Source: an uncultured Clostridia bacterium
Lineage (GTDB): Bacteria > Bacillota > Clostridia > Lachnospirales > CAMVHY01
DNA length: 12,765 nucleotides
NCBI GenBank assembly: GCA_946415665.1
Contig: CAMKTI010000045.1
Coordinates: 1-12,765, forward strand
Direction of reading: 5' to 3'
Position numbers and translations under genes: made by a program. The notes under the pieces were generated by a model. The model searched no databases. It saw nothing but the letters and a program-made list of their open reading frames with translations, and had not been told where the DNA came from. Of this stretch, positions 1 through 5,985 are shown piece by piece; the stretch's first letter is position 1; each line of letters begins with the position of its first letter.

Positions 1-40
1 TCTTTGTGTTGTTTTGATTTGTTTTTTGTTTTTTCTCGTG

Positions 41-53
41 TAGACACTGTCTA
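41..53. repeat. 13-bp odd palindrome TAGACAcTGTCTA
   Basis: TAGACA at 41-46 and TGTCTA at 48-53 are perfect inverted repeats around a single central base. A one-base loop cannot form a hairpin, so if it has a function it is more likely a protein-binding dyad than a terminator. It lies downstream of the stop of the 586-aa gene, and whatever gene it might control is outside the window. A 6-bp arm can occur by chance. Confidence 0.3.
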
Positions 54-65
54 AATAATATCAAC

Positions 66-97
66 TTGCGAATACAAGCAAAAACACTTGTTTGCAA
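66..97. repeat. imperfect hairpin just past the 586-aa gene stop
   Basis: TTGC (66-69) pairs with GCAA (94-97) and ACAAG (74-78) pairs with CTTGT (87-91). A small internal loop separates the two helices and the end loop is 8 nt. It begins 8 nt beyond the stop codon of the leftward gene, where a terminator would be expected. No T-tract follows on the minus strand, so intrinsic termination here is doubtful. Confidence 0.3.
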
Positions 98-104
98 CAA
101 TCTA

Positions 105-1865
105 TCATTTGCCTTTATTATTGCCATTTTTTAAATTTATTAAATCTTGTCCACCATTTTCTCTTTGGCGCTCAATATTAACTCCAGTATTTCCGGGCTC
201 AACAGGAACTGAAATTATTGGTTGTCGTAGCAATCCAATATTATTTGTCGGATGCTTTAAATTATAAAGTTCTAACCATTCAACAATTTTTCTATCGTTA
301 TAAACATCTTGTATGTTATCAGGAAATTCGCTCCACCAATCTCTAAAGCTACATGATCTTGCTCGCCAAGAGAATAATTGTGTTTCGAAAAAATGCCGAA
401 TTATATAAATTACAGTGAATATGAACAAAAATAATCCACCGCATATTGCGAATGCACTCCAAAAAGGAACAGGTAAACATAAAAACCCTACATATGTCGC
501 ATTTGCATTTATATAAGCGAAAACGAATCCCATTCCAGCAGCGGCAAGTGCATACGGAATATAATGTACTAGTGCCCACAATATAGCAAATAAATATCCG
601 ATCCCTCGAAATATTTTTAGAAATACATAATCCAAAGCGTGTGTTATCGGACCAAATTTTACACGTCTCTTATTATTTCTTCCGTTACACTCCCACGTGT
701 CTGCATTATATTTTTTATAATCTAAACTTTGATTTATTTGTCTTAATGTTACCATGACTGAAACGTTATTAATTTTTTTAGCGATAAAATTCATTTGCTC
801 ATCGGTAAAGGAAATATTACGCATTAAAATCAAACAAAAAACACCAATCGTAACCTGATCTAATTTTTCCATTAAATCATAAAAATTACTTTGGAAATCT
901 GTAAGGTAAAAAGATCTAAACATCAGATCACGCAAACGAACTTCTGTGTTGCTGTTATCTTGTGATAATTTATTTTGATCGTCTTGATCAAAAAAATTTT
1001 TAAATATAAAACCCTTAGGAATACCTAATAAAAATTCTTTCATTGTTTGTTTGTTGCCTTTAATTTGAATATCTTGAATATCTTTGCTTTGAGTATCTTT
1101 GTTCAGATAAAACCAAATAAAACACAAAAAACCACATAATGGCTTAGCTTTATAAATATCAGATGGCTCAACCCTAAAAATATTAATTACAGTTTCAATA
1201 TTAACCGAAGGTAAATTATTACCCGGATTTAACAAACTTTTAAATACATTTATAAGCTCGACTATATAGATTGAACTGGAAATATCTACACTATCCAGAT
1301 GATTCTTGGAACATACAGAAAGCCATTTTTCCCCTTGTTCTTCAATAACTTGAAGGAAATTATTCCAATTGAAATCATTATTAGAATCTGATTCAAGATA
1401 TATTTTTATTTCAAACGGATTAATTCCAAATTCAATTAAACAAAGAATCATATAAGTTTTACGCTCTGACAATTGATCAAGACTTATATTCATTTGCTTC
1501 GGTATCAAATTTTCAATTGTTGTTTCATCTAAAGCCATAACACAATCAACTATATTTTTTATTTTATCTTTATTTTCATTTAAAGCTTTTACTTCACTAT
1601 GAATCCATCGTCCTGTGAGATGATTTCGATTACATATAATTTCTAAAAATTGTTTTATAGTTCCTCCAACGGCACCAATAAACCCAAAATCAACTGACTT
1701 TTTATTCTCATCTTCAAATTCGTCATTATATTCTTCTTTACGATTATTGGCTACGTTTTTTTTCGAATCTAAAAATTTTTGACTATACTTAGGGTTTAAA
1801 TCTAATTCTTTTTGCAAAAGCTCATTAACATTGATTGTTTTGTCATTAATATTACCATTACTCAT
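105..1865 (-). CDS. hypothetical membrane protein, 586 aa, unknown function
   Basis: I do not recognise this protein. It starts at ATG 1865, preceded by a GGGG-type weak Shine-Dalgarno (1876-1879, 10 nt away), and ends in TGA. Residues 1-58 are polar, charged and probably disordered. Residues 60-400 look soluble and largely helical, with many scattered cysteines (for example C78, C108, C142, C185, C244, C248). There is no signal peptide. A hydrophobic block at about 421-490 gives two or three membrane helices (roughly 422-440, 440-463 and 466-489). After it come an aromatic and basic stretch (RHFFETQLFSWRARS) and a Pro/Gly/Asn-rich tail from about 540. The topology suggests a large cytoplasmic N-terminal region on a C-terminal membrane anchor. 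A strong promoter directly upstream and no close co-directional partner point to a single-gene transcript. Only the topology can be supported. Confidence 0.75.
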   Translation of the reverse strand: MSNGNINDKTINVNELLQKELDLNPKYSQKFLDSKKNVANNRKEEYNDEFEDENKKSVDFGFIGAVGGTIKQFLEIICNRNHLTGRWIHSEVKALNENKDKIKNIVDCVMALDETTIENLIPKQMNISLDQLSERKTYMILCLIEFGINPFEIKIYLESDSNNDFNWNNFLQVIEEQGEKWLSVCSKNHLDSVDISSSIYIVELINVFKSLLNPGNNLPSVNIETVINIFRVEPSDIYKAKPLCGFLCFIWFYLNKDTQSKDIQDIQIKGNKQTMKEFLLGIPKGFIFKNFFDQDDQNKLSQDNSNTEVRLRDLMFRSFYLTDFQSNFYDLMEKLDQVTIGVFCLILMRNISFTDEQMNFIAKKINNVSVMVTLRQINQSLDYKKYNADTWECNGRNNKRRVKFGPITHALDYVFLKIFRGIGYLFAILWALVHYIPYALAAAGMGFVFAYINANATYVGFLCLPVPFWSAFAICGGLFLFIFTVIYIIRHFFETQLFSWRARSCSFRDWWSEFPDNIQDVYNDRKIVEWLELYNLKHPTNNIGLLRQPIISVPVEPGNTGVNIERQRENGGQDLINLKNGNNKGK

Positions 1866-1912
1866 AAAATCAAAACCCCACTAATAAATTTTTTCTTGTT
1901 GAACATATGTCG

Positions 1913-1942
1913 ATTATAACACGATAAAATTTTCTTTTTCAA
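1913..1942 (-). promoter_or_regulatory. sigma-A-type promoter of the 586-aa membrane protein gene
   Basis: Read leftward, the sequence gives TTGAAA (1937-1942), an 18-bp spacer and TATAAT (1913-1918). The bases TGT directly precede the -10 box, forming an extended -10 (TGTTATAAT). Transcription would begin near 1906, leaving a 5' leader of about 40 nt before the ATG at 1865. This is one of the best promoter matches in the window. Confidence 0.65.
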
Positions 1943-1989
1943 ATATTTTTAATCTAACCTAAAAAATTAATTTCCAAACGACAAACACA

Positions 1990-2090
1990 CATCAAAATTT
2001 TTTTTACCTATCTAATCAAAAAACAAAAAAACGCCGACATTATCTTTTTCACGACGTTTTTTATATTTATAAACCAAAATTTTTTTATTT
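1990..2090. repeat. direct repeat copy A (terminator region, pairs with 4322-4422)
   Basis: This segment aligns over about 100 bp with 4322-4422. Bases 2056-2090 are identical to 4388-4422 (35 nt), and the block CATCAAAATTTTTTT is shared at the other end. In between, the two copies have diverged in base but keep the same hairpin geometry, including a wobble pair at the same stem position. The spacing between copies is about 2.33 kb and they are in the same orientation. Confidence 0.75.
2026..2062 (-). terminator. intrinsic terminator downstream of the lipoprotein gene
   Basis: The arms are 2026-2036 (AAAAAACGCCG) and 2052-2062 (CGACGTTTTTT). On the plus strand one C/A mismatch interrupts the 11-bp stem. 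In the leftward transcript the same position is a G-U wobble, so the stem is complete there. It is followed in the leftward direction by T7-G-T6. This polarity marks it as a terminator for the minus-strand genes, now serving the lipoprotein gene. Confidence 0.7.
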
Positions 2091-2133
2091 CACAGTGCTT
2101 ATTCACGTAAACTTTATTACGTAATGCCAAAAC
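2085..2133 (-). pseudogene. decayed 3' fragment of a DUF378 gene
   Basis: Read leftward, 2133-2110 encodes VLALRNKV, which matches ALGLFNKV near the C-terminus of the intact DUF378 protein. Bases 2099-2085 encode STVK-stop, matching its terminal STAK-stop. The linker between these blocks is 10 nt here against 27 nt in the intact gene. That is a 17-nt net deletion, which breaks the frame. No similarity is visible upstream of 2134. Together with the shared terminator this reads as the tail of a duplicated and then eroded DUF378 copy. The coding match is short, so the call rests mainly on its position next to the shared terminator. Confidence 0.5.
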
Positions 2134-2253
2134 ATTGCCTGTTAATATACTTTTTTTTCGAAGTGAATAAAGTGTAATTATCAAAAACTCATAGCAACTG
2201 AAAATTCTGACGAAATCCTATTTTTTCAAAACTTTTGGCATAAAACAGTTTAT

Positions 2254-2868
2254 TTATTCCAAATTTGTAGCATCGCCTAAACCTTCAAATTTTACAGAAC
2301 TAACTCGTAAGTCTTTAAATTTATCGTAAAAATCAAAGTCATCGGTATTTTGCATTTGTTTGCCTTTATATTCAAACTTTACTATGTAAGCGAATGCCCC
2401 ATGATTCATTCCGGCTTCCATCTCTGCCAAATTATACGACCAATAAGTCCATCCATCATTAAATAATTCTTGTCCAACTTTTCCAACAAGTTTATTTAGT
2501 TTATCTTGACTTGGGATCTGCTCGCTTAGATTTTCTATTTTAGCTTCCAGTGGCGAAACTAAATCTTTTACCTTTTGATCCTTTTTTTCATCAGAAAAGT
2601 CTATTTTCCAAATTTCAGCCGAAATATCTTCCGGAAGTTCTGTAACCGCGCGATAATATATTCCATCTACACTAAACACAAAAACATAATTTTTCTCGGT
2701 ATATCCCTCGCTGGAATTTTCGGAATCACCGTACGCAAAGACATCTTTCATAGTTTTTAGTTGTTCAGGATCAAATTTGCTCGCGCCACTGTTGCCAAAT
2801 TTTATGCAACCTGTAAATACAAATATTGCCACCACAAGTGCTAATCCTAACGAAAATAATTTTTTCAT
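2254..2868 (-). CDS. small lipoprotein of unknown function, 204 aa
   Basis: The N-terminus has a basic start (MKK), a hydrophobic core (about 4-18) and the lipobox FTGC, with the lipid-modified cysteine at residue 21. Export, diacylglyceryl transfer and LspA cleavage follow from this; an lspA gene lies in the same window. The mature 183-residue part is acidic and Lys-rich with a short helical stretch (about 95-135, DLVSPLEAKIENLSEQ) and aromatic beta-like segments. I do not recognise the fold. The start at ATG 2868 is secure because GGAGG (2876-2880) sits 7 nt upstream. It follows the HAD phosphatase gene by 125 bp in the same direction with no obvious terminator between them, so the two may be co-transcribed. 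The stop is followed by the decayed DUF378 tail and a terminator. Confidence 0.85.
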   Translation of the reverse strand: MKKLFSLGLALVVAIFVFTGCIKFGNSGASKFDPEQLKTMKDVFAYGDSENSSEGYTEKNYVFVFSVDGIYYRAVTELPEDISAEIWKIDFSDEKKDQKVKDLVSPLEAKIENLSEQIPSQDKLNKLVGKVGQELFNDGWTYWSYNLAEMEAGMNHGAFAYIVKFEYKGKQMQNTDDFDFYDKFKDLRVSSVKFEGLGDATNLE

Positions 2869-2885
2869 TTTTTTGCCTCCTTTTT

Positions 2886-2898
2886 GGGGATATGCCCC
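2886..2898. promoter_or_regulatory. GGGG/CCCC hairpin in the lipoprotein leader
   Basis: A G4-C4 stem with a 5-nt loop lies 5 nt upstream of the AAGGAGG ribosome site in the leftward transcript. It is striking because eight G or C bases in a row are rare in this AT-rich sequence. It could modulate access to the ribosome site or protect the transcript end. The stem is short, so this is tentative. Confidence 0.35.
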
Positions 2899-2993
2899 TT
2901 ACAAAATTGGTTTTTTCTAAAATCTAAAACTTTTAAAAGCCTAATTTGTCATTTTTAAATTTTTAGATAAATTTCTACCAGCAACTTTAGTTT

Positions 2994-4118
2994 TTATGCA
3001 GCATCATCGATTTTATCTTCAGATTTTATTTTCGGTTGCTGATACTGCTTTACGGCTTTTTTTATATCTTTATTATATATTTCCGCAAAATCATTTTTCA
3101 TAGAAATTGGTATAAATCCTTTGGAAGAGTATTCCAATGACTTTTCTTCCCAATTCTGTGTTCCCCATTCCCTGATATTATCATCTGCTACAATCATATA
3201 TGCTTGTGCTGTATGAGGATTTCTGCTATCGATTGTATAATACATCATACTCGTATCGCTTCCACTATTACCGAAAGCTAAAACTGGTCTCTGTCCAATT
3301 TCTCTCTCAATATATATTGATTTATTGCCGTTGAGATTTTTTTGAATAAAACCTCCCGTTAACACAAGTTCATCTCCGTTCTCATACTTAAAATCCATAT
3401 TCGACGATATATTTTCATATCCTTTCTGTTTTACCTCGAAATCAGTTCCTATAATATGATTCGGTGTAACATAATTTTTGATTGGGGAGTTCGCAATTAT
3501 TGCTCTTGTAGTTGTCCGTTCAGTACCGCTGATCGCATAAATTGTAAAATCATTTTCATAAAGATATTTAACAAGCTCTACCATTGGCAAATAAAAACCA
3601 TCAATATAACGCATATTTTCAAAACTTGCGGTTTTTTTCTTGCCAAATTCGACGGCGTAATTATAAAATTCTTCGACTGTCATCCCAGAATAAGCTTTAG
3701 CGAAGTTTCTTGCAAGTGCTTCGTCCGCTTTATATCCTGGTTTTATAGACATCGCTATATTTTTCAATTCATCGGAAACACGATCCGGATGATCGTTAAG
3801 GCAAAATTCGATAAACATCATCGTATCGTAATACGTGTAAAAAGTTTCGCACGTTAATGTGCCGTCTACATCAAATACAGCTATACGATCTTTTACGGGA
3901 ATAAAATTATTCGTGTTATTGGGATTAGTTACTTGAGATACATAATCCCTGAGTTTTTTTGCTGGCGAAGAATCTGAGGTCCAATAACTAGTCAACGGCA
4001 AATCTGCTACATTTTCACGATGTATTATAACAAAAGTTGCGATAATAATTGTTGCTATTACGAATAGCGAAATCGATGCTACAAAAACAACTTGTTTGGT
4101 GCTTTTGTGCCTTTTCAT
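2994..4118 (-). CDS. membrane-tethered HAD-superfamily phosphatase, 374 aa
   Basis: This is a HAD hydrolase of the phosphoserine-phosphatase-like type. Motif I is FDVDGTL, with nucleophile D83 and acid/base D85. Motif II is AISGT (S197). A motif III lysine is likely K266 in the NKS segment. Motif IV is FGNSGSD, ending in D288. One hydrophobic segment at about 10-31 precedes the domain, and with a basic N-terminus (MKRHKSTK) it predicts a signal anchor with the catalytic domain outside the membrane. The substrate is unknown; phosphomonoesters are the family norm. The ATG at 4118 is preferred over an in-frame upstream codon at 4169 because GGAGG (4128-4132) lies 9 nt before it. The family assignment is firm, while the extracellular location is inferred from the anchor alone. 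Confidence 0.85.
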   Translation of the reverse strand: MKRHKSTKQVVFVASISLFVIATIIIATFVIIHRENVADLPLTSYWTSDSSPAKKLRDYVSQVTNPNNTNNFIPVKDRIAVFDVDGTLTCETFYTYYDTMMFIEFCLNDHPDRVSDELKNIAMSIKPGYKADEALARNFAKAYSGMTVEEFYNYAVEFGKKKTASFENMRYIDGFYLPMVELVKYLYENDFTIYAISGTERTTTRAIIANSPIKNYVTPNHIIGTDFEVKQKGYENISSNMDFKYENGDELVLTGGFIQKNLNGNKSIYIEREIGQRPVLAFGNSGSDTSMMYYTIDSRNPHTAQAYMIVADDNIREWGTQNWEEKSLEYSSKGFIPISMKNDFAEIYNKDIKKAVKQYQQPKIKSEDKIDDAA

Positions 4119-4127
4119 CTTTTTTAT

Positions 4128-4132
4128 CCTCC
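4128..4132 (-). promoter_or_regulatory. ribosome binding site that fixes the HAD gene start
   Basis: AGGAGGAT in the leftward transcript is 9 nt from the ATG at 4118. An in-frame codon 51 nt further upstream (4169) lies beyond this site and would put a Cys/Tyr-rich stretch before the membrane anchor, so it is not the start. Confidence 0.8.
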
Positions 4133-4164
4133 TATAAAAACAACACTTATATACAAACCACACA

Positions 4165-4173
4165 ATCATATCA
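4165..4173 (-). promoter_or_regulatory. candidate extended -10 promoter of the HAD gene
   Basis: Read leftward, 4173-4165 is TGATATGAT, an extended -10 element. It would start transcription about 40 nt before the ATG at 4118. No good -35 hexamer is visible at the usual distance, as is tolerated for extended -10 promoters. Confidence 0.35.
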
Positions 4174-4205
4174 TATCCATAAATTATTTATTTATATTCT
4201 TAGCC

Positions 4206-4243
4206 ATAAATCAAAGCAAAAAAAGCCATTATCTTTGATTTAT
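4206..4243. repeat. perfect 11-bp inverted repeat upstream of the HAD gene
   Basis: ATAAATCAAAG (4206-4216) and CTTTGATTTAT (4233-4243) are exact reverse complements, separated by 16 nt. The site lies upstream of the candidate HAD promoter and downstream of the DUF378 terminator. It could be an operator or an RNA hairpin. No T-tract follows in either direction, so it is not a standard terminator. Confidence 0.5.
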
Positions 4244-4321
4244 CCATAGTTACTCATAGTTTTAAAATTTTTTTTTTGAGATCATTGCCATAAACAAATT
4301 TCTTGCTTATAAAAAATCATC

Positions 4322-4422
4322 CCATCAAAATTTTTTTAATCAGCCAATAAAAAACAAAAACCGCTGGTATTATTTTTTCCCCCAACGGTTTTTTATATTT
4401 ATAAACCAAAATTTTTTTATTT
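4322..4422. repeat. direct repeat copy B (terminator region of the intact DUF378 gene)
   Basis: This is the partner of 1990-2090. It contains the intrinsic terminator and the last bases of the DUF378 gene. Bases 4388-4422 are identical to 2056-2090. The two copies bracket the HAD and lipoprotein genes as direct repeats, so recombination between them would remove both genes. Confidence 0.75.
4356..4393 (-). terminator. intrinsic terminator of the DUF378 gene
   Basis: The arms are 4356-4367 (AAAAACCGCTGG) and 4382-4393 (CCAACGGTTTTT). In the leftward transcript the stem is 12 bp with a single G-U wobble and is followed by a T-rich run. The wobble falls in the same place as in the terminator at 2026-2062. 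Confidence 0.75.
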
Positions 4423-4653
4423 TGCCGTACTTGTATCACGTAATTCATCGTCAATTTCAACTTTGTTAAATAATCCTAAAGCATAAATTCCGGCCACGCC
4501 AACTATTGCATATAAAATTCTACTTATCCATGAATGCATTCCGCCAAATATCGAAGCGATTAAATCAAATTCAAAAAATCCTATTAATCCCCAATTTATT
4601 GCACCGATAATTAAAAGTGTCAACGCAGTCCAATCTAACGGTTTTGAATTCAT
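4417..4653 (-). CDS. DUF378 (YuzA-like) small membrane protein, 78 aa
   Basis: This two-helix membrane protein has the family hallmarks: the start PLDW, the segment GAINWGLIG (17-25) and a second helix beginning near R45 with YAIVGVAGIYAL. The membrane helices are about 9-28 and 42-61, and the polar tail ends in STAK. DUF378 members are 65-80 residues long and have no established function. The start at ATG 4653 is chosen because GGAGGG (4664-4669) is 10 nt upstream. An in-frame codon at 4698 would add 15 residues ahead of the normal family start and lies upstream of the ribosome site. It is separated by 171 bp from the YycH-like gene in the same direction and ends in its own terminator. A degenerate copy of its tail lies at 2085-2133. 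Confidence 0.88.
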   Translation of the reverse strand: MNSKPLDWTALTLLIIGAINWGLIGFFEFDLIASIFGGMHSWISRILYAIVGVAGIYALGLFNKVEIDDELRDTSTAK

Positions 4654-4775
4654 AATTATTTTTCCCTCCAAAAAAAATCTTATATATAAATCACGCAAGC
4701 CAAAAAAAATTTTTTATCTCAAAATCATTTCACGTCAATAAATAATTTTTTCTACTTGCAAAAATATTATTTCCT

Positions 4776-4802
4776 AAAAAAAAGAATTAATAAAAAATTA
4801 AT
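4776..4802 (-). terminator. weak candidate terminator after the walRK operon
   Basis: ATTAAT (4797-4802) and ATTAAT (4786-4791) can pair in the leftward transcript and are followed by T8 (bases 4783-4776). The stem is entirely A-T, so its strength is doubtful, but it lies 22 nt past the stop of the YycH-like gene. Confidence 0.3.
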
Positions 4803-4824
4803 CTGCCAAAACTAATAAAATTTG

Positions 4825-5985
4825 TCAATTCATAAACAAACCATCACTTTTAAAAAAATATTTTTCAAACGTCTCATCCGTAAAATCATCTTCATTTACA
4901 AAATTAAACACAATTTTTTTATACTCAACCACAATATTATTTTTAACTGCAACATAAATAAAATTTTTAATTCCACTTTTTAAAGCAAAATCTTTTTCCA
5001 ACTCAATCTCTAAATTATTAATAAAATAATCAAAATAAAACTCATATCCATCTTCATTTTTTTTATAGCCATTTAAAATAAAATTATTTTTCACGCATAA
5101 ATCCCGCGTTATAAAATCAACAGCTTTTAAATAACTTAATTCCAAATCAAAACTCGATTCATTTTTATCATTTATTTCTTTCTTATAATTTTTATATTCC
5201 AAAACATGCTCAGGAAAATATTTAATAATTTCTTGTGCGCCATTAAAAAACTCAAAAATATTATTTACGTTTTCTATTTTTTTAACCGAACCAAAACTAA
5301 ACAACACATTTATATTTTTTGCAATATTATCCATCAACAACTCATCATTTATTTTATACGGATTTATTATTCCCAAAATATTTTTTTTGCCGACACATAA
5401 AAATTTTTTTTTCGCGTCATCATAAATCCAATATTTTTGTTCTTGCGCATTTATCTCATCAAACCAATCTTTATAATTTATCTTTTCTTTCAAATCATAT
5501 TCACATACAATTTTATTTTTCGAGTTAAAAAAAATAATCTTCCCATCATCATATAAAAATATTTTATCAAACGCTTTTAATTTAAAATTTGCTAGCGTAT
5601 CATTTTTTAAATCATAAAAAAAATTATTAGCCTCAATTAAAAAATTATAATCATAAATACAAAACGCTTTATAAATCTCACGATCAAAAAAATTCTCTTC
5701 AACTTTTTTTTTAAAACAAAAATCATCTTGATTTAAGCTTTTAATTATTAAATTACAAAATTTTTTTTGTGTATAACTTGGTTTATAAATCAAACAAAAA
5801 TTATTTTTCTCCCGTAAAATCATTTTAAAATTATCAGCCAGTCCATTAAAATCAATTTTATTATCATCAGATTTAATTTTATAAAAAAAATTATGGTCCG
5901 AAATTTTTTCAAACCATAATATATAAACTTGAACACCAGCAATAATTATTAATAACACCAACAAAAAATTTTTTATCTTACTCAA
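4825..5985 (-). CDS. YycH-like regulatory partner of WalK, 386 aa
   Basis: The protein has a basic N-terminus, one membrane helix (about 7-25, NFLLVLLIIIAGVQVYILW) and a long extracytoplasmic part rich in Asn, Lys and Phe. In Bacillus, YycH and YycI sit directly after walK, cross the membrane once and modulate the WalK kinase. The position, topology, length and a C-terminal segment of the form DGYEFYFDYFINNLEIEL fit that role. Overall sequence identity looks low, so the call is by context and architecture. The start is TTG at 5985: GGGAG (5994-5998) is 8 nt upstream. A TTG at 6021 is possible but lacks such a site and would lengthen the overlap with walK. The chosen start overlaps the walK stop by 8 nt (TTGAGTAA), implying coupled translation. 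Only one such protein is present instead of the YycH/YycI pair. Confidence 0.62.
   Translation of the reverse strand: MSKIKNFLLVLLIIIAGVQVYILWFEKISDHNFFYKIKSDDNKIDFNGLADNFKMILREKNNFCLIYKPSYTQKKFCNLIIKSLNQDDFCFKKKVEENFFDREIYKAFCIYDYNFLIEANNFFYDLKNDTLANFKLKAFDKIFLYDDGKIIFFNSKNKIVCEYDLKEKINYKDWFDEINAQEQKYWIYDDAKKKFLCVGKKNILGIINPYKINDELLMDNIAKNINVLFSFGSVKKIENVNNIFEFFNGAQEIIKYFPEHVLEYKNYKKEINDKNESSFDLELSYLKAVDFITRDLCVKNNFILNGYKKNEDGYEFYFDYFINNLEIELEKDFALKSGIKNFIYVAVKNNIVVEYKKIVFNFVNEDDFTDETFEKYFFKSDGLFMN

Larger units (their letters stand above)
1866..2253. other. 388-bp intergenic region: promoter, terminator and decayed DUF378 tail
   Basis: This gap contains, from left to right, the leftward promoter of the 586-aa gene (1913-1942), a roughly 100-bp stretch that repeats the end of the DUF378 gene (about 1990-2090), an intrinsic terminator (2026-2062) and a remnant of DUF378 coding sequence (2085-2133). 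From 2134 to 2253 I see nothing beyond AT-rich sequence following the lipoprotein stop codon. No intact open frame of convincing quality lies in the gap. Confidence 0.6.

Noticed and set aside
349..579. Open frame on the minus strand, 76 aa, rich in Cys
   Set aside because: It lies wholly inside the 586-aa gene in another frame, has no ribosome site and odd composition, so it is a shadow frame.
2119..2253. Possible riboswitch or small RNA in the gap after the lipoprotein gene
   Set aside because: Only AT-rich sequence without conserved GC-containing helices is seen. The only structured element nearby is the terminator at 2026-2062.
3456..3857. Open frame on the plus strand, 133 aa, opposite the HAD gene
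   Set aside because: It is antisense to a gene with clear HAD motifs, has a Cys/Phe/Ile-rich composition typical of reverse-complement reading, and matches no recognisable family.
4170..4416. Long homopolymer runs (for example T10 at 4268-4277) as a regulatory tract
   Set aside because: Runs of 8-10 A or T are common across this window, so this one is not distinctive.
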